Origin: Thermoguttaceae bacterium
Lineage (GTDB): Bacteria; Planctomycetota; Planctomycetia; Pirellulales; Thermoguttaceae
DNA length: 37,551 nucleotides
Direction: 5' to 3'
NCBI GenBank assembly: GCA_017447745.1
Contig: JAFSMW010000125.1
Span: 1 to 37,551, forward strand
Part shown: positions 16,450 to 23,672 of the stretch, piece after piece
How positions within the stretch are numbered: the first letter of the stretch is position 1
How the letters are laid out: each line of letters opens with the position of its first letter
Notes under the pieces: generated by a model
The model's input: the letters and a program-made list of their open reading frames with translations, nothing else
What the model was told of the DNA's origin: nothing
The model's database searches: none
Position numbers and translations under genes: made by a program

Positions 16450-18819
16450 ATGAAACGGATAATTACAACTATTTTGGCGCTATTTTTGGCTTGCGTTTTG
16501 AACTGTTCCGGTCAGGCGCAGCAGGAACTCTCCGCTGGGGCGTCGGCGGCTCAGGCGGCGATTGAGTCTCTTCAGGCGATGGAACCGCGGAACATGGACG
16601 AGTTCATGGAAAACGCGCTGCTGTTCAGCAAACTGTGGCGCAACGATTTGGCGCAGAAAAATTTCGCCAAGGTTCTGGATTTCAATCCGAAGGAAGAAGA
16701 CCTGATACGTCTGCATGAAATGGGAACCCGGATTCTGCCCAATTATTTGGATGAACTGGAAGAATCGCCTGACCTTCAGCCGTCTGGAAGCGTTTTGGCT
16801 GAGAAGATTCAACAGGCGTTGAATAATCGGTATCACAGCGAAGAAGCGATTGCCAAAGCGGTCAAGGAGTTTCTTGCGTCGGAATGGGGGTCAGACAAAT
16901 CTAAAGAGGCGTTCTCTGTTCTTAATCGAAGCGCGGACGTTGCTGCGGCGTCTTTGCTGGAAGCGATGCATAAAGAAGACGCTACGATGGTATTAAAGAA
17001 AAAGGCTGCAACCGGGCTGGCGGCTCTGGACGAGTCGGCTCGCGGTCCTTTGATTGCAGCTCTGGATGCTGGAGAACCGGAATTCGTAGGTCAATGCGTT
17101 ACGATTTTAGGGGAACGAAAAGATTCTGACGTTTCGTATTTTCTGTATGGATTTACCGCTGACCAGTGCGCTGAGAGTGTAAAAAAAGCGGCTCACGCAG
17201 CATTGAAAAAACGCGGCGAGTCAATATTTGACGCGAAAAATGCGGCGATATTGCTGGTTCAGGCGGCTAAACTCGCTTTGGCGGGCGAGGCGTTTCCTGA
17301 AAACTGCATTGACGGTCAGGCGGACGTCTGGAGCTGGAACGACGAAAAGGGCAAACCGGTTCATACGCTCTACCCGGTTCGATTGGGTCAGCTGCTTCGA
17401 GCAGTTCGATTGGCGCGCGGCGCTCATTCCCTCATGCCGAACAATAAAACCGTTGAAAAAATGTACTGGACGGCAGAAGCGGAATTTCTGGCGGCGTATC
17501 CGGATATTGCTCGAGAGATGATGGTTAGTGTTTCGCTGGATTCAATAACAGCGGACAAGACGTCGCAGAATATTACCAAGATTAATTCTTTGCTGGACTT
17601 TGCGCTTCAGTTCAAGTACGCATCGACGGCGGTTAGCGCCTGTAAAGCTCTCGGACAGCTCAAGTCGTCAGAGGCGTTGACGACGCACGGCGACGTTTTC
17701 TCTCCGCTTGTTTGCGCTCTCAATTCTCCGTACCCGCAAGTTCGCTGGGCGGCTTGCGAGGCGATTATGGAGATCAACCCGCAAACTCCGTATTTGGGGT
17801 CGTCTGAATTGCCCAAGGCGTTGTCCTGGTTCATGCTTGGCGAGGGGAAAAAGAAGGTTTTGATCGTTGCGCCCAAATCGGTAGACGCTCTGACCGTTGG
17901 CGGATTGTTGCCGGACGGTTACGAGCCGATTATTGCTACAACCGGCAAACAGGCGCTGGGAATCCTTCAGTACGAACCGGAGATTTACGCTGTCTTGTAT
18001 TCCATGGACTTGTACTCCGTTCCGCCGTTCGTTTTTCTGGAAAAGATTCGGGAGATTCCCGTTGCGGCAGACATCCCGGTTGCGATTACCGCCAATTCCA
18101 ATCGGTTTGAAGAAGCGAAGAAAGTCGTGAGCGAACGTCCGCTGTGTTTGTGGGCGCCAACGCCGACCAGCGCTGTGGATATGGACAGGGTCATGGCGAT
18201 GTTGGACGAACTCAAGCCGTACCCAATGCCGTCTTCGGAACAGATTATATCGTTTGCCGACAAGGCGTCTAAATACGGGGCGGACCTGGCGGAATTGTGT
18301 TACGGCGACCCGAAAGTCGCTTTCGTTACCGACAAAAAGGCAGACGCGTCCAAACAGACGCCCGCCCGGCACGACATCGCGCGCAGCGCTGAATCCGACG
18401 TCTTGCGAAAGATGTACGATTTGAAGCCCTTGGAGGATGCGGCACAATATCAGCTGGCGCAAAATCTGACAGTGGACGGCTCGCTGAAACTGTTACAGAA
18501 CATTCCGACGCTGGACGCTCAGACGTTAATTATTGACTACGCGTCTAACGGCATCAATTCGATCGAAAACCGAAAGAAAGCGGTCGAAGCGTTTACGTAT
18601 TCCGTCAGTCAGTTTGGACTGCTGCTGACCACCCCGCAGCTGACGAAACAGTACGACTTGCTGGAATCGGAGCAGAACAAGAGTTCGCAGGAAATTCTCA
18701 ATTCTCTTCTGGACGTTATCGAAGCCCCTTGGAACAAAGCCAATGAAGCCCGAAAAAAGGCTCAGGAAAAGGCGGTTGACAACGATTACACACCTCAAAC
18801 AGATTTTAAGGCATTGTAA
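16450..18819 (+). CDS. Exported HEAT-like repeat protein with degenerate receiver domain
   Basis: The start at 16450 has AAGGA 8 bases upstream and opens on a signal peptide (MKRIITTILALFLACVLNCSG; the Cys could be a lipobox). The 789-residue protein has a helical-repeat region (about 30-460) with HEAT-like units such as GPLIAALDAGEPEFVGQC and VCALNSPYPQVRWAACEAI. Residues about 468-588 look like a CheY receiver fold (KKVLIVAPKSVDALTVGGLL, ATTGKQALGILQ, IPVAITANSN). The acidic pair, phosphoacceptor Asp and conserved Lys are replaced (AP, Ser, Ala), so it should not be phosphorylated. Its TAATG overlaps the start of the uracil-DNA glycosylase gene. Function unknown. Confidence 0.75.
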   Translation: MKRIITTILALFLACVLNCSGQAQQELSAGASAAQAAIESLQAMEPRNMDEFMENALLFSKLWRNDLAQKNFAKVLDFNPKEEDLIRLHEMGTRILPNYLDELEESPDLQPSGSVLAEKIQQALNNRYHSEEAIAKAVKEFLASEWGSDKSKEAFSVLNRSADVAAASLLEAMHKEDATMVLKKKAATGLAALDESARGPLIAALDAGEPEFVGQCVTILGERKDSDVSYFLYGFTADQCAESVKKAAHAALKKRGESIFDAKNAAILLVQAAKLALAGEAFPENCIDGQADVWSWNDEKGKPVHTLYPVRLGQLLRAVRLARGAHSLMPNNKTVEKMYWTAEAEFLAAYPDIAREMMVSVSLDSITADKTSQNITKINSLLDFALQFKYASTAVSACKALGQLKSSEALTTHGDVFSPLVCALNSPYPQVRWAACEAIMEINPQTPYLGSSELPKALSWFMLGEGKKKVLIVAPKSVDALTVGGLLPDGYEPIIATTGKQALGILQYEPEIYAVLYSMDLYSVPPFVFLEKIREIPVAADIPVAITANSNRFEEAKKVVSERPLCLWAPTPTSAVDMDRVMAMLDELKPYPMPSSEQIISFADKASKYGADLAELCYGDPKVAFVTDKKADASKQTPARHDIARSAESDVLRKMYDLKPLEDAAQYQLAQNLTVDGSLKLLQNIPTLDAQTLIIDYASNGINSIENRKKAVEAFTYSVSQFGLLLTTPQLTKQYDLLESEQNKSSQEILNSLLDVIEAPWNKANEARKKAQEKAVDNDYTPQTDFKAL

Positions 18820-19670
18820 TGACAGACTCCGATAATCCCAATCGCGCGATAGCTCAGGCGCTCAACTCGTGGCGCCAGGCTGGGCTTGACCAGATGCCGC
18901 AGTACTCGCCGAGTATGGAGGCAAACATAGGGCAAGCAGAGCAGGTTGCAGCGGCTCCTTCTCCCGCTGCGGAGACAACCCCAGACGCTGCGGCGCAGGC
19001 ACCGCTTGTAACAGAACCCGCTCCTAATACAACTCCTCACTCCTCACTCCTCACTCCTCACTCAGAAACCGCTCCTATGACCGATAATAATTTGATCGAA
19101 TCGTCCGACCCGGTAGAAGCGTTGGCTATGTTACAGAAACGGGTTGCTCAATGTTGTCTTTGCAAGGTGTTGCCGGAAACGCGAACGCAAACGGTTTTTG
19201 GGGTCGGCAACCCTCGAGCGCGTCTTCTGTTTTTGGGAGAAGCGCCGGGCGCAGACGAAGACGCTCAGGGGATTCCCTTTGTCGGACGGTCTGGTCGCCT
19301 TCTGACCGACATGATCGAAAAGGGCATGAAGATATCTCGAGACGAGGTTTACATCTGCAACGTCTTAAGATGCCGTCCGCCGCAGAACCGCAACCCTCTG
19401 CCGGAAGAAGCGGCGTTTTGCCGTCCGTTTATGGAAGCGCAGATTAGAATCGTCAACCCGGAGTTTATCTGTTGTCTGGGCGCGGTTGCGGCAAAGAATC
19501 TGTTACAAACCGACACGTCTATTGGCAAGCTTCGCGGAACGATTCACAACTGGCAGGGATACAAAGTCGTATGCACGTATCACCCATCGTATCTGCTGAG
19601 AAACCCGCCGGCAAAGAAAGACGCCTGGATTGACTTGCAGCTTCTCATGCGCGCCATGGGGCTGATGTAA
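18819..19670 (+). CDS. Uracil-DNA glycosylase, family 4 (Fe-S)
   Basis: It removes uracil from DNA in base excision repair. The catalytic domain (about residues 100-283) has the family 4 motifs [34 protein letters not shown] and [11 protein letters not shown]. Cysteines for the 4Fe-4S cluster are visible in CCLCK and in CNVLRC. The protein has 283 residues; compact family members have about 200. The N-terminal extension begins with a planctomycete-like [15 protein letters not shown] helix and continues as a Pro/Ala/Thr-rich linker, part of which (residues about 72-82) is encoded by a heptamer repeat. The start at 18819 overlaps the preceding stop (TAATG). An internal ATG at 19077 after the repeat is a possible second start. 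Confidence 0.9.
   Translation: MTDSDNPNRAIAQALNSWRQAGLDQMPQYSPSMEANIGQAEQVAAAPSPAAETTPDAAAQAPLVTEPAPNTTPHSSLLTPHSETAPMTDNNLIESSDPVEALAMLQKRVAQCCLCKVLPETRTQTVFGVGNPRARLLFLGEAPGADEDAQGIPFVGRSGRLLTDMIEKGMKISRDEVYICNVLRCRPPQNRNPLPEEAAFCRPFMEAQIRIVNPEFICCLGAVAAKNLLQTDTSIGKLRGTIHNWQGYKVVCTYHPSYLLRNPPAKKDAWIDLQLLMRAMGLM
19032..19063. repeat. ACTCCTC heptamer repeat inside the uracil-DNA glycosylase gene
   Basis: Four and a half perfect copies of ACTCCTC lie in frame in the linker region. Because 7 is not a multiple of 3 the three frames alternate, giving the residues [11 protein letters not shown]. The same heptamer occurs in intergenic elements at 5441, 16131 and 19680. Confidence 0.85.
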
Positions 19671-19766
19671 TTAGTTAGAAGTTAGGAGTGAGGAGTTACG
19701 CAAGAGTTACACCAATTCCTCACGGTTTCCTACTGCCTACTACCTCTTGACTATTGCCTAATTGCT
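19668..19766. repeat. Heptamer elements (GAGTGAG and GTAGGCA families) between two convergent genes
   Basis: The words start at the UDG stop (TTAGTTAGAAGTTAGGAGTG), include the core-like TTACGCAAGAG (19696-19706), and end in TACTGCCTACTACC and CTATTGCCTAATTGC. The CTA at 19758-19760 is the TAG stop of the minus-strand gene. Confidence 0.65.
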
Positions 19767-21764
19767 CGTGGGCGCCCAGCGCTGTTGATAAATCGCAATC
19801 GCCTGGAGAGCGTATGCAACGGCGCGGACGTCTTTTTGAGACATCTCCGACGGACTCCATGTATCCAGACGCTGTTCCAGTTCTGTTACGAGGAACTCAA
19901 TCATTTTCGTCAAATGGGGATCGTCCAGGTCTGAACTGTGGTACAGAATCGTCAGCCATCTGGCGAAATGCGCCGTTGCGGCGAAATCGTCGTCGGGATT
20001 GCGGCTTTTTCCTTTTCGGGTAAAGAACGCTCCGTTAAACGATCCGTCTTCGTTTTGAATCGAAAGCGCGAAGTCTTTCATTCGTTCCAGATATTCGTCG
20101 ACAATGGCGTATTGCAGTTCCAGCCGCCGATCGTCAAACGCCAATCGGTGTTTTAGCGCGTACGTCAAACCGTAAAGTCGATCCGTAGAATCGGAATCGG
20201 ACTGATTTACCGTCCGTTTCAATTCGTAGTCCAGAATACGAAGAACAGACCACTCTTCACCCCAGACGTTTTTCCAGCTCTCGCGAGGAACGTAGTATGA
20301 CAGACACGTCAAGAGTGCGGACATGTCTCCGCCCCGACAATTTGCCATCGCGTCTGATACAAGATCGGCAACGGTAAACGTTAGTCCCGACGTATGAACC
20401 GGAGAAGTGGGGTCTGATAATTCTTCATTGGCAATGAGAACGTCGATGTCCATCGGCATACGAGGCGTAAACTCATAATCGACAGAGACTCTGGCAATCG
20501 CCAACATTGACAAAAACTCGCCGCTGCGTTCCTGCTGACAGTATCCAATATAGGGAAAGACGGTTCCAGAAGAATTGATCTGAACCGTTGCCAATCGCCC
20601 GTGAGGGTATCGAGCCATAAATGTTTTTTTACCGGAACGACTGGGAAATACTGCAAGCTCTTTCGCCGCTGTCGGGTTTGGATTGATTGCCAAAATAGAC
20701 GTCTCGCACATGGGATAATTCCAGCAGAGCGCCCCAGCGGTATTAAAGTTCTCTTTTTGAGGCGTATAGTAAATAGACGTGTAACAGCCAAAAGCGCAAA
20801 CCGTCATCATGGCTTCAAAAGGCGAATTGTCTTCCGTGTTGAGCTGTTTGTCAAAATACCGACGACGAACGACTTTTATTCTTTCTACGACGTCAGAAAT
20901 GCGGTCGTTTATCTTCGCCGGCTTATCCTGACGCATAGCGTAAGATTCCAGATAGCGAATCTTTTGAGGCGAACCGGATTGTAACTCGGACTCTGAATTT
21001 TCAACTAAATCTGAAACCGTTTCCTGTTGATCAGATTCAGAATCGTCCGCTTCGGCGCCGCTTTTGAACGGGTCTGCCGATTCCGGTTCAGCGCTAATGC
21101 GCCGCTTTGCAGCGTCCAGATTCTCGTTGAATTCTGGAACAGACGACTCTTCCATTGCATGCGACTGGTCGACAACTGCGTCTTCTTCCGTTTGCGGGGC
21201 AATAAGTTCCTGCCGTGGCGCGTTTTCAGCGTTCTCGTTTTTCACGCCTACGTTATCCCAGTCAGACCAGTTCGCCCAACGAGCTTCCTGTTCCGAAATC
21301 CCTTCTGGGAGCATCGGCGATTCCGGATCCGTTTCTTCCGGCTCCGTTTCCTGTTCAGCTTGATCTAAAAACGGGTCTTCCGAAAAGGCTTCTTCTGTAT
21401 TCTCAGGACTGGCTTCCTTTTCAGCGTCTTCTGGAAGAGCTTCTTCAAGAACATTTGTATCGGCTTCTTTTGTATTCTCAGGATTGGCTTCCTCTTCTGC
21501 GTCTTCCGGAAGGGCTTCTTCAAGAACTCCCGTATCGGCTTCTTCGGTATTTTCAGGAGAGGTTTCCTCTTCTGCGTCTTCCGTCAACGGTTGAGCTTCT
21601 TCCAGAGTATTTGGCAAATCCGATACATCAGAATCTTCAATTGGTCCTGGTTCAGCCGCTTCCCATTCATCTGGCTGAATCGGAAATGGCGTTTCATCTT
21701 CCTGAGCTAAAGCAAAGCCAAACAGGAAAACCGTCGACAAAAAAACTGATATTATAATTCGCAT
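19758..21764 (-). CDS. Exported acidic-repeat protein, unknown function
   Basis: The 668-residue protein starts with a signal peptide (MRIIISVFLSTVFLFGFALA). Residues about 20-250 are highly acidic and Pro/Glu/Asp-rich, with three 25-residue tandem repeats built on EEALPEDAEEEANPENT. From about residue 270 to the end there is a folded, mostly helical domain (YAMRQDKPAKINDR, FEAMMTVCAFGCYT, LYGLTYALKHRLAF, IQNEDGSFNGAFF, VAYALQAIAIYQQRW). The last part has a flavour of alpha/alpha toroid proteins, since NEDGSF is like the squalene-cyclase QxxDGSW word. That similarity is only suggestive. It faces the glycosylase gene convergently. I do not recognise a named family. Confidence 0.7.
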   Translation of the reverse strand: MRIIISVFLSTVFLFGFALAQEDETPFPIQPDEWEAAEPGPIEDSDVSDLPNTLEEAQPLTEDAEEETSPENTEEADTGVLEEALPEDAEEEANPENTKEADTNVLEEALPEDAEKEASPENTEEAFSEDPFLDQAEQETEPEETDPESPMLPEGISEQEARWANWSDWDNVGVKNENAENAPRQELIAPQTEEDAVVDQSHAMEESSVPEFNENLDAAKRRISAEPESADPFKSGAEADDSESDQQETVSDLVENSESELQSGSPQKIRYLESYAMRQDKPAKINDRISDVVERIKVVRRRYFDKQLNTEDNSPFEAMMTVCAFGCYTSIYYTPQKENFNTAGALCWNYPMCETSILAINPNPTAAKELAVFPSRSGKKTFMARYPHGRLATVQINSSGTVFPYIGYCQQERSGEFLSMLAIARVSVDYEFTPRMPMDIDVLIANEELSDPTSPVHTSGLTFTVADLVSDAMANCRGGDMSALLTCLSYYVPRESWKNVWGEEWSVLRILDYELKRTVNQSDSDSTDRLYGLTYALKHRLAFDDRRLELQYAIVDEYLERMKDFALSIQNEDGSFNGAFFTRKGKSRNPDDDFAATAHFARWLTILYHSSDLDDPHLTKMIEFLVTELEQRLDTWSPSEMSQKDVRAVAYALQAIAIYQQRWAPTSN
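21391..21615 (-). repeat. Three 75-bp in-frame tandem repeats
   Basis: The word TATTCTCAGGA or its close variant recurs at 21398, 21473 and 21548, exactly 75 bp apart. Each unit encodes 25 acidic residues of the exported protein. Confidence 0.85.
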
Positions 21765-21776
21765 ATGTTCGTATTT

Positions 21777-21922
21777 TAAGTGGTTTGTGGTTAGTAGTAA
21801 GTGGTTAGTGAGAGCGGAACGCTTTGCGTCCTAATCACTAATTCCGTGGGTTAAAACCCACGGCTACTAATATTGAACCGCTAACGCGGTTCTAGCGGAA
21901 CGCTTTGCGTCAATTACTAATT
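21777..21922. repeat. REP unit nested in a heptamer element and bracketed by 18-nt direct repeats
   Basis: Outer words are AGTGGTTTGTGGTTAG and AAGTGGTTAGTG. CCGTGGGTTAAAACCCACGG (21844-21863) and AACCGCTAACGCGGTT (21876-21891) form one REP unit like those of the right RAYT array. AGCGGAACGCTTTGCGTC occurs on both sides (21813-21830 and 21894-21911), each followed by an ACTAATT word. Confidence 0.8.
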
Positions 21923-22033
21923 TATTATACGGTATTTCATACGTTCTTTCAAGGGCGCCTGAGCGTAGAATTTTATAAAAAACGTTTGATATTTTGTCTG
22001 GGAAAATTACCTGTTTAATCGAATTTAACCGCC
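21923..22033. other. AT-rich intergenic stretch, nothing recognised
   Basis: This part of the 400-bp gap between the exported acidic protein and the symporter contains no repeat, hairpin or coding signal that I can support. Confidence 0.4.
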
Positions 22034-22061
22034 TTTACTTTTATGAAAAATAGGATACAAT
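22034..22061 (+). promoter_or_regulatory. Candidate sigma70 promoter upstream of the symporter gene
   Basis: TTTACT (22034-22039) and TACAAT (22056-22061) are separated by 16 bp. The context GGATACAATAAGAG closely matches the promoter of the sialic acid cluster at 5536-5549. Confidence 0.5.
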
Positions 22062-22069
22062 AAGAGAAA

Positions 22070-22153
22070 ATGATTTTGGCGTCAGACAACGAGTCGTTGT
22101 TTGATATTTTCGCCCGTCCTGTTTTATATATCCTGTTTCCAATTAACCACTAA
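22070..22153 (+). CDS. Possible 27-residue leader peptide, near-leaderless
   Basis: ATG at 22070 is only nine bases after the -10 box. The frame encodes MILASDNESLFDIF, then a hydrophobic end (VLYILFPINH) and stops at 22153, 12 bp before the symporter ATG. It has the same promoter-to-ATG geometry as the macrodomain gene. Size and lack of homology leave it uncertain. Confidence 0.3.
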   Translation: MILASDNESLFDIFARPVLYILFPINH

Positions 22154-22165
22154 CCACGTATTGTT

Positions 22166-23509
22166 ATGAAACTTGCTCTGCATTGGCAGATTTTAATTGC
22201 GATTATTCTTGGCATTGTTTTCGGCGTTTATTTTTATCCGTATATTGGATATGTAGGCTGGACAGGTCAGCTGTTTCTGCGGGCGCTCAATATGCTGGTT
22301 CTGCCGCTGATTTTTTGCTCGATCATTTCTGCAATCGGGAATCTTCCAGACGGTGAATCGCTTAAACGGATGGGATTCAAAACCATAGGATTTTACGCTG
22401 GCACAACGCTGCTGGCGATTCTGACCGGCATGGTCTTCGTTACCCTTCTGCGTCCTGGCGTTGGGTTGGAAATGCCATCAAAGCTTGAAGATAATCAAGC
22501 TCAAATAGCGACGGTTGATTCTGACGTCAAACAGGAACCGGTCATCAAGGAAGAATCGGCTCCGCAAACCGCGACGGCAGATTCTGACGGCAAGCAGGAG
22601 TTATCCGAGAAAGTCAAGAAAATACAGGAGCAGCAGAAGTCGTTTGGAGAGCTGTTAATGAACATGATTCCCAATAACGTCGTTGAAGACATGGCGAAGG
22701 GCAACATGCTTCCTGTAATCTTTTTTGCATTTCTGGCGGGAACGCTCATCCATTCCATCCCGTCGTCGAACGCGCAGACGCTCAAGAATTTTTTCCGGTC
22801 CTGTTTTGAACTGATGATGCAAATGACGCTGTTGGTCGTTCGACTGGCGCCGATTGGCGTCTTTGGACTCATTGCCGTTCAGTGTGCCCAATACGCCGGC
22901 GATTCCGAAAAGCTCATTCAAGCCGCGGGTTCTTTGGGAATGTTTATGATAACCTGCTTTTTAGGAATGGGATTCCATTTCTTTATAACGCTGTCGATAG
23001 TTTTGATTGTCTTTGCCAAAGTCAATCCGATTCGACACATGGTAAACATGCTTCCCAGCCTGATGACGGCGTTTTCAACGGCAACGTCCAACGCGACCAT
23101 TCCGCTTTCGATGGAATGTCTGGAAAAGAACAGCGGCGTTTCCCGTCAGACGTCCGGATTTGTAATTCCTTTGGGCGCAACGCTCAACATGAACGGCACG
23201 GCTCTGTACGAATGCGTCATCGTTATATTTATGTCTCAGGCGTACGGACTGCCGCTGACTCTTACAGACCAGGTTGTTATGGTAACGATTGTCATGCTTG
23301 CCGCCGCCGGAACAGCTGGAATCCCGATGGCAAGTTTCGTCATGACCGCCATTGCGCTGCGCGCCGTTGGGCTTCCGCTGGAAGGATTGGGCGTCATTCT
23401 TGCCATTGACCGCATTCTCGACATGACCAGAACCACCGTCAACATCTACGGCGACACCTGCTGCGCCGTCTATATTGCACGCTCAGAAGGGGAAGAGCTG
23501 AAAGAGTGA
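22166..23509 (+). CDS. Dicarboxylate/amino acid:cation symporter (DAACS, GltP/DctA-like)
   Basis: The 447-residue inner-membrane protein has the elevator-transporter fold. Motifs: AFSTATSNATIPLSM (hairpin 1 tip), GATLNMNGTALYE (TM7), AAAGTAGIPMAS (hairpin 2) and DRILDMTRTTVNIYGD (TM8). The TM8 Asp/Arg/Asn set is the one that binds acidic amino acids in glutamate transporters, so aspartate or glutamate is the best guess. Two oddities stand out. The cation-binding NMDGT motif reads NMNGT (Asn343). The loop between the third and fourth segments (about residues 105-165) carries a charged insertion with a duplicated DSDVKQE/DSDGKQE word. The start ATG has no Shine-Dalgarno and follows TAACCACTAACCAC repeat words. 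Confidence 0.9.
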   Translation: MKLALHWQILIAIILGIVFGVYFYPYIGYVGWTGQLFLRALNMLVLPLIFCSIISAIGNLPDGESLKRMGFKTIGFYAGTTLLAILTGMVFVTLLRPGVGLEMPSKLEDNQAQIATVDSDVKQEPVIKEESAPQTATADSDGKQELSEKVKKIQEQQKSFGELLMNMIPNNVVEDMAKGNMLPVIFFAFLAGTLIHSIPSSNAQTLKNFFRSCFELMMQMTLLVVRLAPIGVFGLIAVQCAQYAGDSEKLIQAAGSLGMFMITCFLGMGFHFFITLSIVLIVFAKVNPIRHMVNMLPSLMTAFSTATSNATIPLSMECLEKNSGVSRQTSGFVIPLGATLNMNGTALYECVIVIFMSQAYGLPLTLTDQVVMVTIVMLAAAGTAGIPMASFVMTAIALRAVGLPLEGLGVILAIDRILDMTRTTVNIYGDTCCAVYIARSEGEELKE

Positions 23510-23672
23510 GTAGGCAATAGGCAGTAGGCAGTAGTACGCAAGCGCCAAAAACTACTGCCTCCGTGGGTTAAAACCCACGAATACTGATATTAAACCGTTA
23601 AAGCGGTTCTAGCGGATGCGTTTCGCGCCTATTCCCTCCACTATTGCCTATTGCCTACTGCCTACTGCCTTA
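23507..23672. repeat. REP unit nested between GTAGGCA-family arms, touching two stop codons
   Basis: The left arm begins in the TGA of the symporter gene (GAGTGAGTAGGCAATAGGC) and has the core GTACGCAAGCGCC (23535-23547). A REP unit follows at 23561-23608 (CCGTGGGTTAAAACCCACGA and AACCGT-TAAA-GCGGTT). The right arm CTATTGCCTATTGCC and CTACTGCCTACTGCC ends at the TAA of the minus-strand gene. Confidence 0.8.
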
